DNA from: Dactylis glomerata
Taxonomy: Eukaryota; Streptophyta; Magnoliopsida; Poales; Poaceae
Direction: 5' to 3'
Length of the DNA stretch: 64,000 bases
NCBI GenBank assembly: GCA_007115705.1
Contig: QXEO01000553.1
Location: 18,984,704-19,048,703, forward strand
The stretch's first letter is position 1. Each line of letters starts with the position of its first letter. Of the stretch, positions 1 through 11,093 are shown in pieces. Below the pieces are notes generated by a model. The model made no database searches, was not told the origin of the DNA, and worked only from the letters and a program-made list of their open reading frames with translations. The position numbers and the translations under genes were made by a program.

Positions 1-732
1 TGGAGGAAAGGGTTGGGAAATCTACCGTGGCGGAGCTTCTCGAAGATGTCGTTGGTGCTCACGCCCTACGGCATCTTCGGAAGCTCTGCCTCGGAAAAAT
101 TTCCCTGCAAGCCTGTGAAAGACTCCATCTCCTCTAACAGTGTTGGGGAAAGGGTTGGGAAATCTACCATGGCAGAGCTTCTCGAAGATGTCGTTGGTGC
201 TCATGCCCTACGGCATCTTTGGAAGCTCCGCCTCGGAAAAATTTCCCTGCAAGCCTGTGAAAGACTCCATCTCCTCTAACAGTGTTGAGGAAAGGGTTGG
301 GAAATCTACCATGGCGGAGCTTCTCGAAGATGTCGTTGGTGCTCACGCCCTACAGCATCTTCGGAAGCTCTGCCTCGAAAAAATTTCCCTACAAGCCTGT
401 GAAAGACTCCATCTCCTCTAACAGTGTTGGGGAAAGGGTTGGGAAATCTACCGTGGTGGAGCTTCTCGAAGATGTCATTGGTGCTCATGCCCTACGGCAT
501 CTTCGGAAGCTCCGCCTCGGAAAAATTTCCCTGCAAGCCCGTGAAAGACTCCATCTCCTCTAACAGTGTTGGGGAAAGGGTTGGGAAACCTACCGTGGCG
601 GAGCTTCTCAAAGATGTCGTTGGTGCTCACGCCCTACGGCATCTTCGGAAGCTCCGCCTCGGAAAAATTTCCCTGCAAGCCCGTGAAAGACTCCATCTCC
701 TCTAACAGTGTTGGGTAAAGGGTTGGGAAATC
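1..732. repeat. 142-bp tandem repeat array
   Basis: Units recur every 142 bp with the marker TAACAGTGTTGGGGAAAGG near 136, 278, 420, 562 and 704. The array holds one partial unit, four full units and a partial unit that decays near 732. It probably continues left of the window. Units differ at only a few positions each. Both strands have short open frames, but 142 is not a multiple of 3, so no repeated protein domain can be read through the array. Direct repeats without spacers rule out a CRISPR. It could be a local satellite or an internal tandem array of the adjacent CACTA element; I cannot decide. Confidence 0.9.
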
Positions 733-1134
733 TCAAACTTATTATAATCTTCTGGTTTTGAAAATAGAAAATGGTTTTGAATTAGTTACTCAATTTTAAA
801 CACTTTTCATATTCAAAGTTTTATCAGATTCTAAAATATGTAAAAAGAATATTAATCAATATAGTTTTAATACAATTGGTTTCACTAAATTTAGATTTGT
901 AAATCTTTAGATATGAATTTTCAAAGTTTCTATAAGCATATTTGGAGTATTTTAATTATGTAAAATTATTGGATTATCATACAAATATGCGAACAGTGGC
1001 ATTTGATAGATATTTAAATTTGTGATTTGTAGGATTTTGAATCACTCAATTTGCAGTTGTAGATTTCTCAGAAATTTAATTCGAATATTCAGTCAAGTTA
1101 TGAATTGCAATTTGTTAAGTTTATTCAAAACAAC
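733..1134. other. AT-rich unassigned sequence
   Basis: A strongly AT-rich stretch with no convincing coding frame, terminal repeat or RNA gene. It lies between the 142-bp array and the first CACTA subterminal motif (CTTTAGTCCCGGT near 1136). It may be internal to the CACTA element or flanking DNA exposed by loss of the CACTA left end. Confidence 0.5.
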
Positions 1135-1159
1135 CTTTAGTCCCGGTCGATGAAACGGC

Positions 1160-2666
1160 TGATACGTCCAATTTGCATCACTATTTTATATCATAATTTA
1201 CTGTTATTCATTGATATATTTCATATTTAGACATGATACTTATGTTATTTCCTTTGTTTTCACATGTTTGATGATCATTGGAGGAGTTGCTGCCGGAGTC
1301 AGGATTCTGCTGGAAAAGGGACCATCAAGAGACCATATTTTGAAGATCAGGAAAATTCCAGAAAAATACCCAGAAATTATATTTTCCCAGAAGACCTACG
1401 AAGCCAGAAGGAGGAGTCGAGAGGAGCCAGGGGGGCCCCACACGCCAGGGTGGCGCGGCCAGCCCCCTGGCCGCGCGGGCCCCACGTGAGGCCACCCTGG
1501 CCCACCTCTGGTCTCGCCCCTTTGCGTACATCATCGTCCCCGAAAACCTAAGTCGGGAGAGGCTCAGAGTTAGACACAGCCGCCTCTGCGGGGCGGAGAA
1601 CACCAGAGAGAGAAAAGCTCTCCGGCAGGGAGAAATCTGCCAGGGAAATTCCTTCCCGGAGAGGGGAGATCGTCGCCATCATCATCATCATCGCACCGGA
1701 CTTCATCGGGATCATCATCATCATCTCCATCACCAGCACCTTCATCTCCATCATCACCTCGTCATCCCGCTGTAACATCTTGAGTTGGATCTTGTTATAT
1801 TCATAGGGGAAACTTTCCCGGTGTTGATTACTCTTGTAGTTGATGCTATTGAGTGGAACCGTTGAGTTAAGGTTTATGTTCAGATCGTTATTTACCATTA
1901 TTTCACCTCTGATCATGATCCATATGATGTCTTGTGAGTAGTTCGTTTAGTTCTTGAGGACATGGGAGAAGTCAAGATGTTAGTAGTGAATTATTGTTGA
2001 GAAATATTTAATGGTTTGATATTGTTGTGGTGCTGTTTCACTAGTGGTGTCATGTGAACGTCGACTACATGATACTTCACCATTTATGGGCCTAGTGAGA
2101 TGCATTGTGTATTTGGCTACCGATTGTGGGGTTGCTGGAGTGACAGAAACCTAAACCTCCGTTGGGAAACCATTGCACCAGGGAGCGTAGGATCATAGAG
2201 TTTAAGGCTGTGGTTAGATTTATCTTAATTACTTTCTTGTATTTGCGGATGCTTGCAAGGGGTATAATCACAAGTGTGTATTTATCCTAGTAAGGGTAGT
2301 GCGCTAGCACAGGTTCACCCCCATAACACTTACCAAACCAATAAATACTATTGGCTCTATGAAGCGAAAGCTCTTGACAGAAACCTCCCGTGTGTCCTCG
2401 AGAACGTTTGGTTATTATAAGAACACAACCGGCTTGTCCTTTGCTGAAGAAAGGATTGGGCCACTTGCTGCAATTGTTACTACTGTCTTTTATTTACTCG
2501 CACTTTATTTACTCGTATTACCAAATACCCCTGAAAACCTGTTTGCTAGTATTTACAGTGATTCCTTGATCAAAACTGCTCATCAACACCTTCTGCTCCT
2601 CGTTGGGTTCGACACTCTTATTTATCGAAAGTACTACGATACACCCCCTATACTTGTGGGTCATCA
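1160..2666 (+). repeat. E1 5' LTR
   Basis: Starts TGATACGTCC and ends GGGTCATCA, with the 3' LTR as a near-identical partner. It contains the GC palindrome GCGCGGCCAG...CTGGCCGCGC at 1453-1476, which recurs in the other LTR families here, followed by a GC-rich presumed transcribed leader. A CAT/ATC trinucleotide microsatellite lies near 1676-1760. Confidence 0.95.
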
Positions 2667-2677
2667 AGACTATTTTC

Positions 2678-2695
2678 TGGCGCCGTTGCCGGGGA
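2678..2695 (+). other. E1 primer-binding site (tRNA-Asp)
   Basis: The 18 bases TGGCGCCGTTGCCGGGGA complement the 3' end of plant tRNA-Asp(GTC) exactly as I know that tRNA. The site lies 11 bp after the 5' LTR terminal CA, a spacing typical of Athila-type elements. Confidence 0.9.
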
Positions 2696-2787
2696 GTGTA
2701 GCGCTATTGAAGAGTGGAATTGGTAAAGGTAACCGTCGCTGTGAGTATTGTTTTTATTTTTTTCTTTTATTTTTGTTTTACTCTGCT

Positions 2788-5700
2788 ATGGAGAACTCTC
2801 CATTTGGTTTCCTATTTGGAAACACATCTACTACTACTACTGCTGCACATGCGGATGAACCACCACCGCCACCGCCTGCTGAAATTGATCCTTTTAAAAT
2901 ACCTATGAAAATTGTTGGGCGTATTATGGATAACTGCTATTCAGGAGATGGAACTGTCCATCCGGGTGATCACTTATTATTTATACATGAATTATGCGAG
3001 TTGTTCAGGTGTGCAGGTATTTCACCAAGCCAGGTCAAGAAGAAATTATTCTCTATATCATTGAAAGGCAGAGCTGAAGAGTGGTATCGACTACTCCAAG
3101 ATGGTCCATCTATGGCATGGGAGGATATTGTGCCTCTCTTTTATTCCAAGTTTTATCCTCCAAGTGAAATTCATAAAGACCGTAACAAGATATATAATTT
3201 TTGGCCTCATGATGGAGAAAGTATTGCCCAAGCGTGGGGGAGATTTAAGTTACTAATGCTCAAATGCCCCATTCATGAGCTTCCCAATAATATTGTTATT
3301 AATAATTTCTATGCGCGGCTTACTCTTCCTGATAAGGATTATTTGGATGCCTCTTGTTTTGGTTCATTCACTCATATGAAAGAAGATGCTAAGTGGAAAC
3401 TTCTTGACCGTATACAAGAAAATGCTGAAGGTTGGGAAAACGACAAAGGTAGGAAGTCAGGTATAAACTATGATTATGAATGCATTAAATCTTTTATGGG
3501 AACCGATGACTTTCATAGTGTTAGTGCTGCTTATGGTCTTGATTCACAAATTCTTGCTAATTGTCTTAAGGCTTTTGCCTCTTATATTGATGTTCCAAAG
3601 AAAGATTGGAACAGATATCATGCGCCTTATAAAGACTCTATTAGTCATATACCTACTGCAGCTACAGAAGTTTGTACGGTTGATAGCATCGTTCCTGAAC
3701 CTTATTTTGAGAAGACACCTTTCCCTGCTAAGGTAAAGAAGTACTCTACTTTGGTAAGTGTGTCTAATAAAAGTACTAAGAAAGCTGCAGAGCCTGATGA
3801 GCAAATTACTATTAAGTCTCCTGTTGCTATATTGAAAGATCTTGTTACTAAAGATGTAGGAGATGAATATATTCTTTTTTGTGAAGATGCTTCTAACATT
3901 CTCTCGCATCCTAAAAAGCATAGGAAAGCAAGTGTTCCTGTTATTTCTGTCAGGATTGGAGATCATTGCTATTATGGCTTATGTGATATTGGTGCTAGTG
4001 CAAGTGCTATTCCTTTGGAGCTTTATAAAGAAATTATGCACGAGATTGGCGCTTGTGAACTTGAAGATATTGATGTGGTTGTTCAGCTTGCTAACCGAGA
4101 GACTGTTTGGCCTCTTGGTATTGTTCGAGATGTGGAAGTTCTATGCGGTAAGACTAAATACCCTACTGATTTTCTAGTACTTGGTAAGGAAGCTAGTACA
4201 ACTTGCCCTATTATTTTTGGTAGACCGTTTTTGAATACTTGTGGCGCCGTGATAGATTGTAAGAAGGAGAATTTTTTTACTAAGTTTAATGGAGAGTCTT
4301 ATGAGTTTAATTTTTCCAAGTTTGCTAAGACTTCTTATGAGAATGAAACGCCTAATGAAAATTTTCGAGTTGAGCAGCTTGCTTCTATTGCTCTTGCTCC
4401 TAATAATGCCTTGCAGCAATTCATGGAAGATCACGAAAGTGATGTTTTTAGCAAGGAAAGAGAAGAGATTGACGATATTTTTCTTCGTCAACCACCATTA
4501 CTCAAGCATAATCTGCCTGTGGAGGATCTTGGTACCACTTTGCCGCCTAAGGAAGATCCTGTTTTTGAATTAAAGCCTTTGCCTGATGACCTCAAATATG
4601 CTTATATTGATGATAAGAAAATATATCCTGTTATTATTAGCTCTAAACTTTCAGGAAAGGAAGAAGAAAGATTATTGGAGATATTGAAGAAACACCGAGG
4701 AGCTATGGGATATACTCTTGATGATTTAAAAGGGATTTCTCCTACTTTATGTCAGCATGCCATTAATATGGAGAAAGACGTGAAGCCAGTCGTGGAGCAT
4801 CAACGCCGCCTAATTCCCAAGATGAAGGATGTGGTAAGAAATGAGGTATTAAAACTCCTTGATGCTGGTATTATTTATCCTATTGCTGATAGTAGATGGG
4901 TTAGTCCTGTTCATTGTGTTCCTAAGAAAGGAGGTATGACTGTTGTGCCTAATGAGAATAACGAGCTTATTCCTCAACGGGTAGTTGTTGGATATAGAAT
5001 GTGCATTGATTATAGAAAGGTAAACAAAGTTACTAAGAAAGATCATTACCCTTTACCGTTTATAGATCAAATGCTAGAAAGGTTGTCTAAGAAGACTCAT
5101 TTTTGTTTCCTTGATGGATATTCTGGTTTTTCTCAAATTGCTGTTAAGAAGGATGATCAAGAGAAAACCACTTTTACTTGTCCTTATGGAACTTATGCTT
5201 ATAGACGTATGCCTTTTGGTTTATGCAATGCTCCTGCTACTTTTCAAAGATGCATGTCTGCTATTTTTCATGGCTTTTGTGAAGAAATTGTGGAGGTCTT
5301 CATGGACGATTTTTCCGTCTATGGAACTTCTTTTGATAATTGTTTGCACAACCTTGATAAAGTTTTGCAGAGATGTGAAGAAACTAACCTTGTTCTTAAT
5401 TGGGAGAAATGCCACTTTATGGTAAATGAAGGAATTGTCCTTGGACATAAAATTTCTGAAAGAGGTATTGAAGTTGACAGAGCAAAAGTGGAGGCAATCG
5501 AGAAAATGCCCTGTCCCAGAGATGTTAAAGGTATTCGTAGTATTCTTGGTCATGCTGGTTTCTATAGGAGGTTTATTAAAGATTTCTCTAAGAATTCAAA
5601 GCCTCTTACTAATCTTCTTCAAAAAGATGTACCATTTGTCTTTGATGATGATTGTAAGGAAGCCTTTGAAACTCTCAAGAAGGCTTTAACTACTGCTCCT

Positions 5701-8567
5701 ATTGTTCAACCACCTGATTGGAATTTACCTTTTGAAATTATGTGTGATGTTAGTGATTTTGCTGTTGGTGCTGTTCTTGGACAGCGCGTAGATAATAAGT
5801 TGAATGTTATTCATTATGCTAGTAAGACTCTTGATGCTGCTCAGAAGAATTATGCTACTACTGAGAAAGAGTTTCTTGCTGTTGTTTTTGCATGTGATAA
5901 GTTTAGATCTTACATTGTTGATTCTAAAGTTACTATTCATACTGATCACGATGCTATTAGATATCTTTTGACTATGAAGGATGCTAAGCCCAGGCTTATT
6001 AGATGGGTGTTGCTTTTACAAGAGTTTGATTTGCATATCGTAGATAGGAAAGATGCTGAAAATCCTGTGGCTGACAATTTGTCTAGATTGGAAAATATTT
6101 CTTTTGATCTTGTTCCTGTTAATGATAGTTTTCCAAATGAACAGTTGGCTGCAATAAATGTAACTTCGCGAGACCTTTCTTGGTATGCTGATTATGCTAA
6201 CTTTATTGTTTCCAAGTATTTGCCTCCAACCTTTACAGCTCAGCAAAGAAGAAAATTCTTCTATGATTTGAGGCATTACTTTTGGGATGACCCACATTTA
6301 TATAAAGAAGGAGTCGATGGTATTATGAGAAGATGCGTACCGGAATATGAGCAACAAGAGATATTAAGAAAATGCCATAGCAGTGCTTATGGAGGGCATC
6401 ATGCTGGAGATAGAACCGCACAGAAGGTTCTACAATCAGGTTTTTATTGGCCAACCCTCTTTAAAGATTCCAGAAGGTATGTTTTATCTTGCGATGAATG
6501 TCAAAGAGTTGGAAATATTTCTAGACGAAATGAAATGCCTATGAATTACACTCTAGTTATTGAACCATTTGATTGTTGGGGATTTGACTTTATGGGTCCT
6601 TTTCCTCCTTCAAAAGGCTATACCCATATACTTGTTGTTGTTGATTATGTTACTAAATGGGTAGAAGCCATACCTACAAAGAGTGCCGATGGTGAGACTT
6701 CGTTAAAAATGCTTAAGGATGTTATTTTTCCTAGGTTCGGAGTGCCTAGATATATCTTATGACTGGCGGAGGTTCTCATTTTATTCACGGTAGTTTTAGA
6801 AAAACTCTTGCTAAGTATGATGTTAATCATAGAATTGCCTCTGCTTATCATCCCCAAACTAGTGGGCAGGTAGAGCTTTCAAATAGAGAGATCAAGTCTA
6901 TCTTGCAGAAGACTGTTAGTAGATCTAGGAAAAACTGGGCTAGTAAGTTAAATGACGCTTTATGGGGAGTAAATAGCACCCACGGTCTCACAACTTACAA
7001 CGTAGGTGCACTTAAGTCACACAACTTGCAAATCGAATTAACCGGTCACTCAACTTGTCAATCGTGTGCATGCCTAGTCACAAAACGGTCTAAGCCCGGT
7101 TTTTGACAAAAAACTGATGAGGTGGGACTGGTTTTTTTTGCAATTAATCCCTGCTTTGAATATTTTTTGCAGTTCACTCCCTGGCTTAGAAGCGTGTTCC
7201 ACCTGTCAGTAGTTGAAATATAAAAAAAATTATGAACGGTGGCTGTAAAGGGGATTCGAACTCTTAACTTGCAGGTCGTGGACAAGAGAGCTTGCCAACC
7301 CAGCAATCATACTTTTAGCAATAACTTATTACTTCATATTTTCTTATACCGAGGCGCGACGGCTAGCTCCTGTGCCATCGCGTTCGTCATCCACTGCTAG
7401 ATCGCCGTAAATATGGGCGACGAGCTCGATACGTTCACGCATAGTGGCACAATTTTTGTTCTAGTGAATACATACGTATATGACATCAACATTCAAAAAC
7501 ATGTGTACGCATGTATTGCATATTGTTACGTACCCTTAGTTATCCGTGTCACGCTCATGGGCAAGGAGCTGCACGACATCCTAAGCCCCATCGTATCATG
7601 GTCAGATACGTATTTATTTATAAATGTATAAAAAGGCAACGTCCAATAAATTTCGTAACATCCTGTTAGGTGGACTGGCAAGTGCCTGCTTCTTTTAGCA
7701 GTAGAAGATGTAGATCCTGAGATCGAACTCCTACCCGCTGTACGTGCAATTTTAATTATTTTCTCCATTACTGACATGCGGGTCCCACCTGTAAGGACCA
7801 GGGGGTTTTCTATAAAAAATCTGTCTGCACTAACCTAACATGCCATACACGTGATTGGTTTTTGTCGAAAACCGGCCTTAGACCGTTTTGTGACTAGGCA
7901 TGCACACGATTGACAAGTTGAGTGACCGGTTAGTTTGATTTGTAAGTTGTGTGACTTAAGTGCACCCACGTCACAAGTTGTGAGACCGCGAATGCCATTT
8001 ACTCCTTTATGGGCTTATAGAACTGCTTATAAGAACCCCATGGGTATGTCTCCTTATAAGATGGTTTACGGAAAAGCGTGTCACTTGCCCTTAGAATTAG
8101 AACACAAAGCTTTTTGGGCAGTGAGAGAGCTTAATAGAGATTTTAAACTAGCCGGTAAGAAAAGGTTGTTAGATTTGAGTTCTCTAGATGAGTGGAGAAA
8201 CGAAGCGTATGAGAATGCCAGACTTTTCAAAGAGAAAGTCAAGCAATGGCATGATAAGAGAATTCTTAAGAGAGAGTTCCATGTTGGTGAGAAAGTTCTT
8301 TTGTATCGGTCTCGTCTCAGAGTTTTTGCAGGAAAATTACTTTCTAAATGGGAAGGACCTTATGTTATTGTGGAAGTGTACCGCTCAGGTGCTATAAAAA
8401 TTGCTTCATTGAAAGATGATTCTACACAAGTGGTGAATGGGCAAAGAATCAAGCATTATATTTCTGGAGATTCTTATAATGAAGATGTTGATGTTATTGA
8501 AACGGTTTTTCCGGAAGATTACATCCAAGACAAACTGCAGGAACCTGCAGAGTTCGTTTTCGAATAG
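2788..8567 (+). pseudogene. E1 gag-pol polyprotein, frameshifted and split by a MITE
   Basis: The first in-frame Met after the primer site is at 2788 (MENSPFGFLFG). Gag occupies roughly residues 1-330. Protease has CDIGASAS near residue 400. RT has RMCIDYRKVNK near 737 and the catalytic FMDDF near 838. RNase H (CDVSDFAVGAVLG near 985, HTDHDAIRYLL) follows. Integrase has an HHCC zinc finger from about 1204 and its first catalytic Asp in GFDFMGPF near 1267. At about 6747-6760 a 2-nt AT duplication shifts the frame and creates a stop. The next segment reads MTGGGSHF where the family has TDGGSHF, so the second catalytic Asp is Gly. A 1038-bp MITE plus its 9-bp duplication (1047 bp) then interrupts integrase without changing frame; the C-terminal part resumes at 8005 and ends at 8567. 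The product cannot be functional. Confidence 0.92.
6967..8004. mobile_element. Mutator-like non-autonomous element (MULE MITE) in E1 integrase
   Basis: A 1038-bp insertion flanked by a perfect 9-bp duplication CTTTATGGG (6958-6966 and 8005-8013). Its terminal inverted repeats are long, about 125-150 bp: the left begins GAGTAAATAGCACCCACGG and the right end's complement begins GAGTAAATGGCATTCGCGG. They stay alignable to about 7105 on the left and 7867 on the right, with roughly 10% mismatches. Nine-bp duplications with long inverted repeats are diagnostic of Mutator superfamily elements. The inner part has no transposase-like ORF. It holds a tRNA-like stretch on the minus strand (about 7250-7308) with a B-box-like GAGTTCGAATCCCC. 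Confidence 0.9.
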
Positions 8568-8689
8568 GTAACAGTTTTAGTCAGAAAAGTTTCGCGAAAA
8601 GTTCTTCCTTTAATACTTTTGTTGTCTTTACTAAATATGAAAAATCACGAGATGAAAACGGGGAGGAAAAGAAGTCCGTGTGTGCCTCA

Positions 8690-8905
8690 CACATGGGTGG
8701 CGCGGGCCCACCCCTGGCCGCGCCACCCCTGTGTGAGAACACACCGGAACTCGTTTCCGTCCCGGTTTCCTCCTGTGGTTTCGTTTCGATGTATAATTTT
8801 CTCCTATTTAACCCCTCGGAGTCCCCGAGGTCTGTATATCGTTTTCTCGTCGTGTTTTGTTTCGAGCTGTTTCTGTCAGGGATTGCCCTCGGCTTTGGAG
8901 TTATA
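8690..8905 (+). promoter_or_regulatory. E1 internal copy of the LTR-type promoter module
   Basis: Between the pol stop (8567) and the 3' ORF start (8906) lies GGCGCGGGC...CCTGGCCGCGCC at about 8699-8724, flanked by CCTCACACA and TGTGTGAG arms. This matches the palindrome found upstream of TATA boxes in the LTRs of this window. A TATA-like CTATTTAACC follows at about 8804-8813. The ATG of the 3' ORF is roughly 90 bp further on. I infer an internal promoter for a separate 3' transcript; no transcription evidence is available from sequence alone. Confidence 0.5.
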
Positions 8906-9406
8906 ATGTCTTCGTCTGGTTCATCTAAAGAGAACCCTCCTGCGGATTCCATCAATCCGTATATGAGGGAGCTAAAGATGCATCTGAAGGAGTTGTCACT
9001 CTAGGATGGGGAATTGCAGATTAGAGATGTTCAAGGACCCAAGGGAGAAGGGAGTCTCAAAGCAAGGATGGAAGCATTGGAACATGAAGTTTTCAAATAC
9101 AAGAAGATGGTGGAACGCGAAGTGGACATTATCTATAGGATTAATCAAGAGCTTGTTGCCAAGTACAAGAAGGAGACTACAGAGCTTTGGAAGGATGTCC
9201 TCTCACTCCAGGAGACGACTTGCCAATTACAAGCACAACTCTACGATTTGCATAACCAAAATTGTGAGTATGAAGCTAGATTTCAACAAATGAGTGCTGC
9301 TGCAAGTTTCAGGATTTTGGAGACCAAGACATCCTTCCTTGATGGAGGACCTCTGCCTTGGAAGTACGACAACGATGGAGATTCACCACCACCACCAAAG
9401 GAGTAA
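8906..9406 (+). pseudogene. E1 3' ORF (coiled-coil protein of unknown function), one in-frame stop
   Basis: The frame opens at ATG 8906 (MSSSGSSKENPPADS), is interrupted by a TAG at 9002-9004 and continues in the same frame to 9406. It would encode about 166 residues. The second half is rich in charged heptad-like stretches (MEALEHEVFKYKKM, then LVAKYKKETTELWKD), suggesting a coiled coil, and ends in a short proline tract (PPPPKE). No signal peptide or membrane segment is visible, so despite the position occupied by env-like ORFs in Athila elements I would not call it an envelope protein. An LTR-like promoter module lies just upstream. A shorter product could start at 9014 (MQIRDVQG). Confidence 0.6.
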
Positions 9407-11078
9407 TTCGTCATCGGTTTAGGCATCCCCTTGGCTTGTTCCAAGCTTGGGGGAGTGCCTCGGTATCACATCATTACCTCTCGCTCATTTACTTTTCAAG
9501 TAGAGTCATATCATGAATAGAGAAGTTATCATATAGAATAGTTTGCAGTTGGAAGTATCCTCCTTAGTCAGTTATCTATGTATCCCTTGGTGTGAGTTGC
9601 GGTAATGAAATATTAATGAGAAGTTCTATCGTTTACTTTTCGCACACTTTATGTTAGTTTGCAATTTCTCTTGTATGACTAGTCTTGTTGATTGGTATTG
9701 GTATCACATTGGGAGCATGAGTAGATTTAGTTGGTTTTGGGCAAACCTAGCTTGGTCAGTAGCAATTTTACCTTGAGGTTTGAGTGGAAAAGAATAAAGA
9801 AGTGCTTGTAGTCACATCACTTTAGTTTTCCTTATGTTTGGCTTACAAGCATTGTTATTCTTAAAGTTAAAATCATTGTACCTTCAAGGGAGTTTGCATG
9901 ATTGTTCTTATTATATGTATGTTTGTTTGTTTCATGCAACTCTTATGCTTGCTACCCAGCCTTGCTAGCCAAAAACCTGTACTGAGTATGAGCTCTACTC
10001 GTGCATCCAATTCCCAAAAGCCAAGTCACTTCCAAAGAGTCCACTATAAATTCCTATGCATGGTATTTTAAGCCATTCCAAGTAAATTTTCATGTGCTAC
10101 CTTTCTAAAACTTTCAAGCACTTCTCATTTTGTGCCACTGTTTTTAGCTCATGAGGACGTAGTGGATGGGTTTGTTATCTTCCATACTAAATTAAGTACC
10201 CCTCGACTAGGCAGCTTCATCTGCTCGTCATTAATTTTGCAAGGGAGCTGGTCAGACCATTATAATTTCAAAAGAAAGAAAAAGGCACTCCTCCAATGGA
10301 ATGTGAAAGTTGGTCGGCACCCGATGGAATCGGTTAGCCATGGTTTGAGAAAGGAAAAAGGTGGGGAGGAGTGCAAAGCTATAAAAGAGCACCAAAGTGC
10401 CAACTAATTAAACATCTCGGAACCGCTCTCACTTGTTTAGTATGGAAGATATCAAGAACTCCGTTGCTAGTCGTTGACAAAAGCAACCACCTCTCAAAAC
10501 AGTTTTTACCTCTGTTTTTACAAATGAAAAGCTCTAGCACATGTTTAATCCCTGCTTCCCTCTGCGAAGGGCCTATCTTTTACTTTTATGTTGAGTCAAC
10601 TTATTTCCCTCTGTCTCAAGCAAGCATTTGAGTTGTTATGCTTCACTCATCCATATGTTGATCCGTTTAATCATGTTTATTATCTTCCTTGTTTTGTATA
10701 ATGCTTTTGTCTGAAGGAATATATCTTTGAAAGCTTTCTATGAATGCAAAAGTTTATTTTGTTGAGCATATAGTCTTTGCTATATTAGCTCTGTTTTAAA
10801 AGGCTCCGTCTAAAAAGAAAGAATAGCTTGTTCATCGTTCTTTGACCAAGAGCTAAGGTTTGCCATTGCCAATTATATTTACTTTGTGCATCTTTACATG
10901 TGATTCCCTTTTACCTATTGCAAGTCTACATCTTATAAAGGGAAGTTGCTGTCTATTATAATTTGTGCTTTTGGTGAATGTGATGCTTCTTGTCCGTATT
11001 TTGATTATCGACACTTCACTCCATAAACCTGTGGTCATGTTTACCGAGCTTGGTTTTCGCTTGGGGACAAGCGAGGTC
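9407..11078 (+). other. E1 3' noncoding region
   Basis: No ORF with recognisable content. Notable pieces are an internal AAGCTTGGGGGAGTG near 9446 that resembles the polypurine tract, and a region at about 10280-10400 where GGCACTCCTCC pairs with GGAGGAGTGC about 85 bp later, followed by CTATAAAAGAGC. The same hairpin-plus-TATA arrangement occurs in E3 (38511-38630). Segments at 9960-10130 are also shared with the 3' regions of E2, E3 and E6. Confidence 0.7.
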
Positions 11079-11093
11079 TAAGCTTGGGGCGCT
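11079..11093 (+). other. E1 polypurine tract
   Basis: CTAAGCTTGGGGCGC lies directly before the 3' LTR and matches the AAGCTTGGGGATGC tract in the other elements. It is the expected primer site for plus-strand DNA synthesis. Confidence 0.75.

Noticed and set aside
1..732. CRISPR array
   Set aside because: Contiguous 142-bp repeats without unique spacers in a plant nuclear context.
1548..1916. Met-rich small protein on the minus strand in the E1 LTRs (also 11481-11852)
   Set aside because: The Met runs come from a CAT trinucleotide repeat inside the LTR.
3544..3966. Antisense ORFs within gag-pol of E1
   Set aside because: Shadow frames of the real plus-strand polyprotein.
8906..9406. Envelope protein
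   Set aside because: No signal peptide, membrane segment or glycosylated ectodomain pattern; only a coiled coil is visible.
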